This document shows, one piece after another, positions 23,115 through 31,861 of a DNA stretch of 48,389 nucleotides. Origin of the DNA: an uncultured Eubacteriales bacterium (lineage in GTDB: Bacteria; Bacillota; Clostridia; Oscillospirales; Oscillospiraceae); contig UROG01000015.1 in the NCBI GenBank assembly GCA_900549485.1, positions 1 to 48,389 of the forward strand. Direction: 5' to 3'. The notes below the pieces were generated by a model. It was not told where the DNA came from. It made no database searches and worked only from the letters and a program-made list of their open reading frames with translations. Numbering within the stretch: the first letter of the stretch is position 1; every line of letters begins with the position of its first letter. A program made the translations under genes and the position numbers.

Positions 23115-24140
23115 TCACTTCTTATGCTTGAGCATGAGGAAGAGCTTCGGGGCGAGACGGCCTGCGGCGTAGACCACGCGGAACATCAGCATATTGAGCC
23201 ATACTATCCCGCTGCGCATTACCGCGCACATCAGCTTTTCGACCGTTCCTCCGTAGACGCCGCGGCTGCGTGAGCGCACCTGCTCATTGCCGATAATGCC
23301 GCGCACATATTCGCGCTTCCGGCAGTGCGTGAGCGGGCAGCTCGGCGCATAGAGGTTGGTCATGCAGGAAAAAATGCTCTTGACAAACATATAGCGGCAT
23401 CCGGAATCGTCCTTCGTTCCGAAGCGGCGGCACAGAGCGCGCATACGGTCGTCCGCCTCATAGCACACCTGCGGCTTGTCCTCATAAAAGCGGCTTATAA
23501 GGCTTTCGCCCGGCTGCATTATATAATAGTATTTGCGCTCCGGCAGCACAGCGCACAGCTTTGCCTTTTCCAGCACGTCAAAATTGAAAAGTCTGTCCTC
23601 GCCCCAGCGGTAGTCCGGGAAGCGCAGATCGTTTTCGCGGATCAGACGGGCGCTGTAAAGCTTTGCCCAGACCTGATTGAGCATATTCGCCATGTAAAGA
23701 TGCGGCAGCGCCTCGCCGAGATTTGCGCCGTCCAGATACTGCTCCGGCTCGAAATAATCCCGCTCCGTCGCGTCCGGATTCTTGATGGTAAAGCCCATCA
23801 TCACAAACTCCGCGCCCTTTCCCGCCGCCGTCATGGCGTATTCCAGCGCGTCCTTTTCCATAAGATCGTCCGAGTCAATGAACGTGATATACTCCGTATC
23901 CTCGGATATATGCGCTATGCCGAAGTTTCTCGCATTGGCAGGACCGGAGTTTTCTATATTGAACACCCTGACGCGCTCATCCCGCCGTGCGATCGCGTCG
24001 GCAGCGGCGGCGGTATCGTCGGTGGAGCCGTCGTTGACTATGATAAGCTCAAGCTCCCTCCATGTCTGCGCAAGCACGCTCTCGGCTGAGCTTTCTATGA
24101 ATCGCGCCGCGTTATAGGCGGGCATAATAACAGAAATCAT
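23115..24140 (-). CDS. Family 2 glycosyltransferase
   Basis: This 341-aa enzyme has a GT-A fold at its N-terminus: MISVIMPAYNAARFIE, VNDGSTDDT and the metal-binding FIDSDDLME (DxD type). It transfers a sugar from a nucleotide donor to a cell-envelope glycan or teichoic-type polymer; the acceptor is not evident. The C-terminal 120 residues are basic and end in a hydrophobic stretch (IVWLNMLMFRVVY) that may rest on the membrane. ATG 24140 is preceded by GGAGAGAATAGA; the upstream 17-codon extension overlaps the preceding gene's end and is rejected. It follows the DUF2461 gene by 13 bases. Confidence 0.9.
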   Translation of the reverse strand: MISVIMPAYNAARFIESSAESVLAQTWRELELIIVNDGSTDDTAAAADAIARRDERVRVFNIENSGPANARNFGIAHISEDTEYITFIDSDDLMEKDALEYAMTAAGKGAEFVMMGFTIKNPDATERDYFEPEQYLDGANLGEALPHLYMANMLNQVWAKLYSARLIRENDLRFPDYRWGEDRLFNFDVLEKAKLCAVLPERKYYYIMQPGESLISRFYEDKPQVCYEADDRMRALCRRFGTKDDSGCRYMFVKSIFSCMTNLYAPSCPLTHCRKREYVRGIIGNEQVRSRSRGVYGGTVEKLMCAVMRSGIVWLNMLMFRVVYAAGRLAPKLFLMLKHKK

Positions 24141-24153
24141 TCTATTCTCTCCA

Positions 24154-24816
24154 TCAGCTTTCCTCAAAATAGAATCTGAGGCAAAATTCATACAGCGGTA
24201 TCAGCTTTTCAAATTCGCCGGCAAGAACCTCCGGAAAATCCGGCGACAGGATCGCGCCGCCGAAGTCCTCCCTGTGCTCTACGCCCAGACGCTTGCAGTT
24301 ATACCACCGGTCGATTTTCTCGTTATGCGTTCCCTTGGGACGGCTGTACCGTTCACCGTCAAACACAAATTCCGGATACCGCTCTATCTCATCAATAAGG
24401 CTTTCAAACGCCGCGGGATTTGCGTCCACAATCTCACGGAAGCGCTGCATATTGGCGGCGGTGGCGCTGTAAAAGCCCATGCCGTAGGAAAAATCCGCCG
24501 CGCCGACCTCAAACCAGAACATAGGCCCTTCCAGCAGCGCCTTGCTGTTTTTTATCGAAAACCACAGATGATCCTTATACGGTCCTCTGCCGAAGAGGCG
24601 GCGGGCGTCCCTGTATATTCTTGAAACGTGCAGCGAACACTCCATCTCCGGATGCCGTGCGGACATAAGCGCGTTTGTCTCGGCGGCAAGCGCCTTGAAC
24701 GGCGTGTTCACCGTCCTTTCGAACTCGTCCTTATGCTCAAGAAACCATGTGCGCTCGTTATTGAAGGCAAGCTCCCAGAAAAAATCCGACGCCGCTTTTG
24801 TAAACCCGTTAAACAT
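24154..24816 (-). CDS. DUF2461 family protein
   Basis: The 220-aa product begins FTKAASDFFWELAFNNERTWFLEH and contains RIYRDARRLFGRGPYKDHLWF, both characteristic of the DUF2461/TIGR02453 family. No function is known for the family, and no signal peptide or helix is seen. It is upstream of and likely co-transcribed with the glycosyltransferase. Confidence 0.85.
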   Translation of the reverse strand: MFNGFTKAASDFFWELAFNNERTWFLEHKDEFERTVNTPFKALAAETNALMSARHPEMECSLHVSRIYRDARRLFGRGPYKDHLWFSIKNSKALLEGPMFWFEVGAADFSYGMGFYSATAANMQRFREIVDANPAAFESLIDEIERYPEFVFDGERYSRPKGTHNEKIDRWYNCKRLGVEHREDFGGAILSPDFPEVLAGEFEKLIPLYEFCLRFYFEES

Positions 24817-24874
24817 TGAAACACTTCCAGCATTTTTTATCTATTTTACCACACGCTGTGCCGGAGTTTCAAGC

Positions 24875-24903
24875 TGTACAAACCGGATGTGTTGTGTTAA
24901 AAT
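24875..24903 (+). promoter_or_regulatory. Promoter of trkA-trkH
   Basis: TGTACA (24875-24880) and TAAAAT (24898-24903) are 17 bases apart. Transcription from here gives a leader of about 200 bases before the trkA ATG at 25111. Confidence 0.5.
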
Positions 24904-24915
24904 GTATTTTCAACA

Positions 24916-25104
24916 AGTCTGAATCTCAGACTGTCAAAAAACCATGTATTAAAGTCAGATAACAGAGCAGCGGGGGAGCTTGAGGGGGGCAAGACCCGTC
25001 TCAAAATGGATAAACCGCCGCCGAAAGCACACTCAAAAAAGTCCTTACAGGACTTTTTTGACAAGCTGATCTGTGTTTGTGCGCTGATTCAACGCGCACG
25101 GAGG
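24916..25104 (+). ncRNA. Structured trkA leader, candidate transcription attenuator
   Basis: The leader contains a 7-base-arm hairpin AGTCTGA/TCAGACT (24916-24932), G-rich segments near 24970-24995, an intrinsic terminator at 25035-25059 and a small hairpin GTGCGC/GCGCAC (25079-25099) against the ribosome binding site GGAGG at 25100-25104. TGTCAAAAAA (24932-24941) is perfectly complementary to TTTTTTGACA (25054-25063), so it can compete with the terminator stem. This is the layout of a riboswitch or protein-controlled attenuator. I cannot assign it to a known class. Confidence 0.5.
25035..25059 (+). terminator. Intrinsic terminator inside the trkA leader
   Basis: AAAAAAGTCC (25035-25044) pairs with GGACTTTTTT (25050-25059) around a five-base loop, with six T residues at the end. 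It lies upstream of trkA and downstream of its predicted promoter, so it would reduce trkAH transcription unless disrupted. Confidence 0.7.
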
Positions 25105-25110
25105 ATGAAT

Positions 25111-26475
25111 ATGAAAGTAATTATTGCCGGTGCAGGAAAAAGCGGCTATTCCGTTGCAAAAACACTCGCGGCGGAAGGGCACGACGTTACGATCATCGAC
25201 AAGGAGATCAGAGTTATCGACGGCATATCCAACGCGCTCGACGTTATATGCGTTGAGGGCAGCATCACCAATCCCGAAACGCTCATTGAAGCGGGTGCGG
25301 AAAACGCCGACCTTATCGTGGCCGCCGCAAGGAGCGACGAGGTCAACATGGTCTGCGGCATAGCGTCCCGCAAGCTCGGCACAAAGCACGTGATAGCCCG
25401 TATAAGGGATTCGGAATACCTCTCGCAGACGGAGTTTCTGCGCGAAACGCTCGGTCTGTCCGTGATAGTCAATCCGGAATATGAGTGCGCAAAGGAAATC
25501 TCACGTATTCTCCGCTTCCCCGGCGCCGTGCGCGTGGACGCTTTCTCAAAGGGCAGCGTCGAGATAATGGAGCACCGTGTCGTTCCCGGCGGCAAGCTTG
25601 ACGGGGTGATGCTCAAGGATCTCAGCTCCCTGTTCGGCGCAACGGTGCTTGTCAGCGTTGTGGAGCGCGGCGGCGAGGCGATAATCCCCAACGGCTTTTT
25701 TACGCTGAAGGCCGGAGACAGGCTCAGCATCACCGGCGCGTCCAAACAGCTGCGCAGATTTTTCACCGCCCTCGGGCTGTACAAAAAGCCCGTCAGGAAT
25801 GTCATGATAATGGGCGGCGGACGCATTTCGGAAAGCCTCGCAAAGCTGCTTATTGAAAGCGGCATAGCGGTGACGATAATGGAGGTGGACAAAGCGCGCT
25901 GCGACGAGCTGTGCGACCTTGTTCCCAACGCCAGAATTATCCGCGGCGACGCCACAAGCAGCGACGTACTGCTTGAGGAGGGGCTTGTGGGCTACGATGC
26001 GTTTGTTGCGCTCACCGGCGACGACGGCGACAACATCATAACCTCGATGTACGCGAAAAGCTGCGGTGTGAACAAGGTCGTCGTGAAGGTGAACCGCGAA
26101 TATTACGGCGAAATCATGACCAACGCAGGTCTTGACAGCATCGTTACCCCGAAAGCGCTCATCGCCCAGCAGATCGCCCGCTATGTCCGCGCAATGGATA
26201 ATTCCGCGGGAAGCTCCATGGAAACGCTGTACCGGCTTGCCGAGGGCAAGGCGGAGGCGCTTGAGTTTATCGTCGGAAGAAACGAAAAGTGCATAGGCGT
26301 TCCGCTTAAAATGCTGCACCTTAAAGAGAATGTCCTGCTGAGCGCTCTTGTGCACGGCAGCAAAACCATTATCCCCGACGGCGATTCCGTGCTTGAACCC
26401 GGCGATCATGCGGTCGTCGTTTCCAAGACAGGCATGATAAAGCAGCTGGGCGATATGATAGAGGTGGACAAATGA
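25111..26475 (+). CDS. trkA: Potassium transporter regulatory subunit TrkA
   Basis: This 454-aa cytosolic protein gates the TrkH channel. Two RCK modules are visible, each starting with a Rossmann nucleotide site: VIIAGAGKSGYSVA (3-16) and MIMGGGRISESLAK (232-245), each followed by a TrkA-C domain. The length matches two-module TrkA proteins. The ATG at 25111 is chosen with GGAGG six bases upstream; the ATG at 25105 touches the binding site. It overlaps trkH by four bases (ATGA). It is preceded by a structured leader with a terminator. Confidence 0.95.
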   Translation: MKVIIAGAGKSGYSVAKTLAAEGHDVTIIDKEIRVIDGISNALDVICVEGSITNPETLIEAGAENADLIVAAARSDEVNMVCGIASRKLGTKHVIARIRDSEYLSQTEFLRETLGLSVIVNPEYECAKEISRILRFPGAVRVDAFSKGSVEIMEHRVVPGGKLDGVMLKDLSSLFGATVLVSVVERGGEAIIPNGFFTLKAGDRLSITGASKQLRRFFTALGLYKKPVRNVMIMGGGRISESLAKLLIESGIAVTIMEVDKARCDELCDLVPNARIIRGDATSSDVLLEEGLVGYDAFVALTGDDGDNIITSMYAKSCGVNKVVVKVNREYYGEIMTNAGLDSIVTPKALIAQQIARYVRAMDNSAGSSMETLYRLAEGKAEALEFIVGRNEKCIGVPLKMLHLKENVLLSALVHGSKTIIPDGDSVLEPGDHAVVVSKTGMIKQLGDMIEVDK

Positions 26476-27908
26476 ACCGAAAAATGATCTTTCGCGTTCT
26501 CGGGCTTATCATGTTCTGCCTGTGCGCCCTGCTGGCCGTCCCTGCGGCAGTTGCGCTGATATACGGCGAAAGCGCCCGTCCCTTCCTGATCACGATTGCG
26601 GTATCCGCCGCCGTCGGCGGCGTTTTCATGCTCTTCAAGCCGGAAAATGATGTTATCTATGCCAAAGAGGGGTTTGTGATAGTCGCTCTCGGGTGGATAC
26701 TCATGTCGCTTTTCGGTGCGCTGCCGTTTGTCATAAGCAGGGAAATACCAAGCTATATCGACGCCGTGTTTGAAACGGCTTCCGGTCTTACCACGACGGG
26801 CGCGTCTATCATGCAGAACGTGGAAACGCTCTCCCGCGGCTGCATGTTCTGGCGGCTGTTCACGCATTGGATAGGCGGTATGGGCGTGCTGGTGTTCATT
26901 ATGGCGGTAATGCCGATGAGCGGCAACTATTCCATGCACATAATGCGCGCCGAGGTCCCTGGACCGACGGTCGGCAAGCTCGTCCCCAGAGTGCGCCAGA
27001 CAGCGAAGATCCTCTATATCATTTATATTGCGCTGACCTTTATCGAAATGATTTTCCTGCTTTTCGGCGGTATGGATCTTTATGACGCCATGCTTCACGC
27101 AATGGCGACCGCCGGTACGGGCGGATTTTCGACAAAGGCCTCCTGCATAGCCTATTGGGACAGCGCATATATTGATACGGTCATTGCCGTTTTCATGATG
27201 ATTTTTGCCGCAAATTTCAATCTCTATTACCTTATACTTATCGGCCGCGCCAGGGACGCGCTCAAGAGCGAGGAGCTGCACTGGTACCTTCTCATTATTG
27301 TCTGTTCTACGCTTGCCATAACCGCCGGTATAGCGGACTCCTACGGCGGGGTCTTGCAGGGGCTGCGATATGCGTTCTTCAACGTCAACTCCCTTATGAG
27401 CTCCACCGGCTTCGGCAACACCGATTATACGAAGTGGCCGGAATACTGCAAGTGGATACTTGTGCTGATAATGTTCTGCGGGGCAAGCGCAGGCAGCACC
27501 GGCGGCGGGCTTAAAGTCTCCCGCGTGGTCATGCTTGTAAAGAGCGCAGTCGTTGATGTGAAGCGGAGCATACGCCCGAGAAGCGTCTACCGTGTGCAGA
27601 TGGACGGGAAAAGCGTTGATAAAGACGTTTTGTCCGCCACGCTGAGTTTTTCCCTCGTATTTTTCGGGCTTCTGCTGCTGTTCACGTTTGTCGTTTCCTT
27701 CGACGGGCATGATATCGCCACAAACTTCACCGCAATACTCTCATGCCTTTCCAACATGGGTCCCGGCATGGGGCTTGTCGGTCCCGCCGGTAACTACTCG
27801 ATATTTTCCGACCTGTCCAAGATCACAATGACCCTTGCCATGCTTCTCGGCAGGCTTGAAATATTTCCCATGCTTGTTCTGTTTTCCCCGTCCACATGGA
27901 AAAAATAG
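26472..27908 (+). CDS. trkH: Potassium uptake protein TrkH
   Basis: The product (478 aa) is a polytopic K+ channel subunit of the TrkH/KtrB superfamily. The four selectivity-loop segments are visible: TASGLTTTGAS, ATAGTGGFST, MSSTGFGNTD and CLSNMGPGMG, the fourth diverging most, as usual. GGMDLYDAMLHAM precedes the second loop. Translation is coupled to trkA by a four-base overlap. It moves K+ into the cell under TrkA control. Confidence 0.95.
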   Translation: MNRKMIFRVLGLIMFCLCALLAVPAAVALIYGESARPFLITIAVSAAVGGVFMLFKPENDVIYAKEGFVIVALGWILMSLFGALPFVISREIPSYIDAVFETASGLTTTGASIMQNVETLSRGCMFWRLFTHWIGGMGVLVFIMAVMPMSGNYSMHIMRAEVPGPTVGKLVPRVRQTAKILYIIYIALTFIEMIFLLFGGMDLYDAMLHAMATAGTGGFSTKASCIAYWDSAYIDTVIAVFMMIFAANFNLYYLILIGRARDALKSEELHWYLLIIVCSTLAITAGIADSYGGVLQGLRYAFFNVNSLMSSTGFGNTDYTKWPEYCKWILVLIMFCGASAGSTGGGLKVSRVVMLVKSAVVDVKRSIRPRSVYRVQMDGKSVDKDVLSATLSFSLVFFGLLLLFTFVVSFDGHDIATNFTAILSCLSNMGPGMGLVGPAGNYSIFSDLSKITMTLAMLLGRLEIFPMLVLFSPSTWKK

Positions 27909-28022
27909 CTCCGATGAGAAGCTTGCGCTTCATATCGGCAGTCTTCACTTTGCTTATCTCAGCGGCAAAACCGCTGGAATTTGATAAACCCCCGCATGAA
28001 AAAAAAATTAAGGAGATAAAAA

Positions 28023-28934
28023 ATGAACAAATATCTTGATATCGCACCCGAAGTCAAAGCCGCGCTTGACGCAGGAAAACCCGTTGTCGCGCTTGAGAGC
28101 ACCATAATTTCCCACGGCATGCCCTACCCGAAAAACGTCGAGACTGCCCTCATGGTCGAGCAGACCATCCGTGACAACGGCGCCGTTCCCGCAACGATAG
28201 CGATAATCGGCGGCAGGCTGAAAGCAGGGCTTAGCCGCGAGGAGATAGAGCATCTCGGCAAGGCCGGACGCGCCGTGGCCAAGGCAAGCCGCCGCGATCT
28301 GCCTGCACTCTGCGCAAGAGGCGCCGACGGCGCTACCACCGTCACCACCACCATGATAATCGCGCATATGGCGGGCATCAAGATATTCGCCACCGGCGGC
28401 ATAGGCGGCGTTCATCGCGGCGCGGAAACCACCATGGATATCTCCGCTGACCTTGAAGAGCTTGCCCAGACTCCCGTTATGGTCGTCTGCGCCGGAGCAA
28501 AGTCCATTCTCGATCTCGGTCTTACGCTTGAGTATCTCGAGACTCACGGCGTTCCCGTCATCGGCTACGGCACAGAGGAGCTGCCCGCTTTCTACACGCG
28601 TTCAAGCGGCTTCGGCGTTGACTACCGCGTGGATACCCCGGCAGAGCTGGCGGCAATGTTCAGGGCGCAGAGGGATCTTGAATACCGCGGCGGCATGCTC
28701 GTCACCAATCCGATCCCCGAAAAATATGCAATGGACAAGGCCGTTATCGACGCGGCGATTGAGGAAGCCCTCAGACAGTGCAGGGAGCAGGGCATACACG
28801 GCAAGGAGACTACGCCGTTCCTGCTGGCAAAGGTCGTTGAGCTGACCGGCGGCGACAGTCTTGAGAGCAATATACAGCTTGTTCTGAACAATGCGAAGGT
28901 CGCCGCCCTCACTGCGGTCGAGCTTGCAAAATAA
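28023..28934 (+). CDS. psuG: Pseudouridine-5'-phosphate glycosidase
   Basis: The 303-aa enzyme splits pseudouridine 5'-phosphate to uracil and ribose 5-phosphate in the cytosol. The start PVVALESTIISHGMPYP, the motif RDLPALCARGADGATTVTTT and GGIGGVHRGAETTMDIS are typical of PsuG. AGGAG lies seven bases before the ATG. The usual partner, the kinase PsuK, and a transporter are not next to it, so the gene stands alone between trkH and cls. Confidence 0.94.
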   Translation: MNKYLDIAPEVKAALDAGKPVVALESTIISHGMPYPKNVETALMVEQTIRDNGAVPATIAIIGGRLKAGLSREEIEHLGKAGRAVAKASRRDLPALCARGADGATTVTTTMIIAHMAGIKIFATGGIGGVHRGAETTMDISADLEELAQTPVMVVCAGAKSILDLGLTLEYLETHGVPVIGYGTEELPAFYTRSSGFGVDYRVDTPAELAAMFRAQRDLEYRGGMLVTNPIPEKYAMDKAVIDAAIEEALRQCREQGIHGKETTPFLLAKVVELTGGDSLESNIQLVLNNAKVAALTAVELAK

Positions 28935-28980
28935 TCCGCTCCCGCTTTTGAAGTCTACATGTGATTGAAAGGAGAAAGAC

Positions 28981-30540
28981 ATGGACTCACACTCTGTCAG
29001 GAAAAAAACACGCTCAAGAAACGGCATCAAGCGCATGGTCTTCTGTATTTTGTCCCTGCTGCTGAGCATCGGTCTGTGGTTCTTTCTCTTTTATAATCTG
29101 AGATCAAATTTTACATGGGTCAGCGTTGCGACAAACGCCGTCGCGCTCTTTCTCTCGCTGTGGATATACAGTCAGGACAAAACCTCGTCCATGAAAATGC
29201 CATGGATTATTCTGATGCTGACTTTCCCGTTCTTCGGCGTTTTCTGCTATTTTCTCATCGGCTACAATGTTCAGACGAAAAAAATGAAGCAGCGCTATGC
29301 CGACACAAACGCCGCTCTGCTGCCGCTGCTGCCGCAGAACGAGGATGTGCTTGAGCGTTTCCGTGCGCTCGACGCCTCGGCGGGGAATATAGCCGCTTAC
29401 ATTTACAGAAACGACGGATATCCCCTTTATGACGATTCCGGCGTCGAGTACTATTCCGACGCTGCCGATGCCCTTGAGGCACAGCTTGACGCCCTTTCAA
29501 AGGCGGAAAAGTTTATCTTTATGGAATATCACGCCATAGAGGACGCCGAAAGCTGGAGCAGGATTCAGAAGGTTCTGGAGGAACGCAGCGCGGCAGGCGT
29601 TGAGGTGCGTGTTTTTTACGACGACGCCGGCTCCATCGGTTTTGTAAACACAGACTTTGCAAAATATCTCCGTACATGCGGAATACACTGCCGTGTGTTC
29701 AACCCCTTCAAGCTGGGTGTGACGCTTTTTCTCAACAACCGCGATCACCGCAAGATAACCGTCATAGACGGGAAAGTCGGCTTCACCGGCGGATATAATC
29801 TGGCAGATGAGTATTTCAATATCACAAGCCCCTACGGGCTGTGGAAGGACACGGGGATAAAGATCAGCGGTCCCGCCGCAGCAAGCCTCACGGCGGCGTT
29901 CCTTGAAATGTGGAACTCGGTGTTCAATAACGACGAAGATATCGAAAATACCGCCGACTATCTTCCCGCCGTTCCGCCCGCAGAAAACGCAGAAGGGTAT
30001 ATTGCGCCCTATGCCGTCAATCCGCTCAGCGGGCTGCACATCGGCGAAGATGTATACATCAGTATGCTTGACAAGGCGACGGATTACTGCTGGTTTATCA
30101 CGCCGTACCTTATTCTGTCCGACGAAATGATCCATGCGATGAGCCTTGCCGCGATGCGCGGCGTTGACGTGCGCATAATCACGCCCGGCATACCCGACAA
30201 GAAGGTCGTCTACAAGGCAACGAGATCGTTCTATCCCCCGCTTGCCAAATGCGGCGTGCGGATTTTCGAATGGACGCCGGGCTTCTGCCACGCGAAAATG
30301 TGCGTTGCCGACGATAAAATGGCAGCCTGCGGTACAATAAATCTGGATTTCCGCAGTCTGTACCATCATTTTGAAAACGGCTGCTTCTTCTACGGCTGCA
30401 AGGCCGTCGCCGACGTAAAGGCGGACTTTGAAAAGACGTTCTCACAGTGCCGCGAGGTGACGGATATCTACCGCGAGGGGCGTTCTTCTATCCTGACGCT
30501 TCTCCAGCTCGTCCTCCGCCTTTTTGCAGAGCTTTTGTAA
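28981..30540 (+). CDS. cls: Cardiolipin synthase (PLD family)
   Basis: This 519-aa membrane enzyme joins two phosphatidylglycerols to make cardiolipin. Two N-terminal transmembrane helices (about 18-40 and 70-95) precede the phospholipase D domain with two HKD motifs: H256-K258-D263 (HRKITVID) and H437-K439-D444 (HAKMCVAD). FTGGYNLADEY and CGTINLDFRS follow them as in the family. AAAGGAG precedes the ATG. It is followed at once by a strong terminator. Confidence 0.95.
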   Translation: MDSHSVRKKTRSRNGIKRMVFCILSLLLSIGLWFFLFYNLRSNFTWVSVATNAVALFLSLWIYSQDKTSSMKMPWIILMLTFPFFGVFCYFLIGYNVQTKKMKQRYADTNAALLPLLPQNEDVLERFRALDASAGNIAAYIYRNDGYPLYDDSGVEYYSDAADALEAQLDALSKAEKFIFMEYHAIEDAESWSRIQKVLEERSAAGVEVRVFYDDAGSIGFVNTDFAKYLRTCGIHCRVFNPFKLGVTLFLNNRDHRKITVIDGKVGFTGGYNLADEYFNITSPYGLWKDTGIKISGPAAASLTAAFLEMWNSVFNNDEDIENTADYLPAVPPAENAEGYIAPYAVNPLSGLHIGEDVYISMLDKATDYCWFITPYLILSDEMIHAMSLAAMRGVDVRIITPGIPDKKVVYKATRSFYPPLAKCGVRIFEWTPGFCHAKMCVADDKMAACGTINLDFRSLYHHFENGCFFYGCKAVADVKADFEKTFSQCREVTDIYREGRSSILTLLQLVLRLFAELL

Positions 30541-30562
30541 ACCAGCAAAATTTTCCAAAATT

Positions 30563-30601
30563 AAAACCACCGAAAGTACAGAATATACTCTCGGTGGTTT
30601 T
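30563..30601 (+). terminator. Terminator of cls
   Basis: AAAACCACCGA (30563-30573) pairs with TCGGTGGTTTT (30591-30601), extended by AGTA/TACT inside, and is followed by a run of T on the plus strand. Confidence 0.88.
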
Positions 30602-30797
30602 TTGATTCAGCAAAGCGCCTCGCAGAGTTTTTTGCCCGCAGGCAAAAAATAGTTTTAATCGTTTTCTACGGCGGCATGTACGTCGGAGAAAACTCTTCTC
30701 ACGGAGCGAGTGTCGAATTGTTCGCCTGTGGCGAACAACCGAGGCGCAGAGCGCAGTGCAGCCTTTTTGTCAAAGAAGCTTGCTTCTTTGACAAGCC

Positions 30798-30838
30798 AAA
30801 ACCGGCTGTCTCAAAGTTGTTTTGAGACAGCCGGTTTT
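30798..30838. terminator. Bidirectional terminator / palindrome after the radical SAM gene
   Basis: The 18-base arms AAAACCGGCTGTCTCAAA (30798-30815) and TTTGAGACAGCCGGTTTT (30821-30838) are perfectly complementary with a five-base loop. T-runs occur on both strands. It lies 15 bases past the end of the minus-strand radical SAM gene. Confidence 0.8.
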
Positions 30839-30853
30839 TCGGCGCTTGCAGCG

Positions 30854-31861
30854 TCACGGCAGTATTATTATTTCATCCGCTTCGACGGCGGCAGGCTTTA
30901 CTTTCAGCTCCTTAAGCGAAAACTTTCCGCTCAGGTATTCCATGTTGCAGCGGTGCTGACCGGTCATCTGCGATATCCGGCTTTTGTTCACGCCAAGCGT
31001 GACGCTGCTGCCAGGGAGGGTTCCCGCAAGCAGCTTTTCCGCCTTTTCGCGCATTATCCTGCTTTTGACAAGCTCACCTAGCGCCGGATGGTATGCCCCG
31101 CCGACGGCAGCGCCGCCGGACAGCTCATCCGTCGGGTTAAGACCGAGACGTATCACCGGAATGCCTGCCTTTTCAAACATCGGCAAAAGCCTTGCGCACA
31201 CTCTCACTGCATCCTCTACCGTATGTTCGGCGTACCGCCCTGCCTGCCACAGATCGAAAAGCGCAGTGTCGCGGACAATGACCGTGGGGTATATGCGCAC
31301 GCCGTCCGGCTCAAGCGCGATAATGCGCCGTGCGGTCTCCGCGCTGCTTTCGTCATCCGCGCCGGGAAGCCCCGTCATCATCTGAAGAATGAGCCGGAAG
31401 CCCGCCTCTTTTATCTGTCGGGCGGCGTTTTCAACGTCCTTTGCGGTGTGGCCGCGTCCGGCAAGAAGCAGTACGCGCTCATCCATTGACTGCGCGCCTA
31501 TTTCTATCGTTTCGACACCGTAACGCCTGAGACGTGCGAGGACTGCCGCATCAATGGCGTCGGGACGGGTGGAAAGACGTATGGAATCTATCTCTCCGCC
31601 AAGCAGATGCGAATAGGCGGCGGATAAAAGAGACTCCTGCTCCGCTGTCGGGATCGCCGTAAAGCTCCCGCCGTAAAACGCCAATTGCCGCTTTGCCCCC
31701 GTGCGGGGCAAGGCGGCCGCGTTTTTTATTGCGTTTTCAACATCCACCGCAGTTGCGGGTGCGGTGCTGCCGGAGATCCTGCGCTGGTTGCAGAATACGC
31801 AGTCGTTCGGGCAGCCGAGATGCGGCACGAACACCGGAATAATGCTCTCTCTGGCGCTCAT
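30854..31861 (-). CDS. Radical SAM protein, Elp3-like catalytic domain
   Basis: The product (335 aa) has the [4Fe-4S]/SAM motif CPNDCVFC (17-24), then FYGGSFTAIP and LSTRPDAID, the pattern of the Elp3/TIGR01212-type radical SAM family. It lacks the acetyltransferase domain of true Elp3. The substrate is unknown; RNA modification is a reasonable guess because it overlaps rnc by four bases. The position next to rnc is common in Clostridia. GGAGGGG lies upstream of the ATG inside rnc. Confidence 0.85.
   Translation of the reverse strand: MSARESIIPVFVPHLGCPNDCVFCNQRRISGSTAPATAVDVENAIKNAAALPRTGAKRQLAFYGGSFTAIPTAEQESLLSAAYSHLLGGEIDSIRLSTRPDAIDAAVLARLRRYGVETIEIGAQSMDERVLLLAGRGHTAKDVENAARQIKEAGFRLILQMMTGLPGADDESSAETARRIIALEPDGVRIYPTVIVRDTALFDLWQAGRYAEHTVEDAVRVCARLLPMFEKAGIPVIRLGLNPTDELSGGAAVGGAYHPALGELVKSRIMREKAEKLLAGTLPGSSVTLGVNKSRISQMTGQHRCNMEYLSGKFSLKELKVKPAAVEADEIIILP

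Larger units (their letters stand above)
30541..30853. other. Hairpin-rich spacer between cls and the radical SAM gene
   Basis: These 313 bases hold no gene. Besides the two terminators at its ends it contains three perfect hairpins: TTTTTTGCC/GGCAAAAAA (30628-30649), TTGTTCGCC/GGCGAACAA (30718-30738) and GTCAAAGAAGC/GCTTCTTTGAC (30769-30792). The arrangement looks like a cluster of palindromic repeat units rather than coding DNA. Confidence 0.65.

Noticed and set aside
24940..25030. ydaO (c-di-AMP) riboswitch upstream of trkA
   Set aside because: Some G-rich pieces look similar, but I cannot align the conserved core or the pseudosymmetric stems, so no class is claimed.
26406..27710. 434-codon minus-strand frame antisense to trkH
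   Set aside because: Shadow of trkH; no domain and no start signal.
27960..27976. CAGCGG/CCGCTG hairpin after trkH as a terminator
   Set aside because: Only six pairs and no T-run follows; read-through into psuG remains possible.
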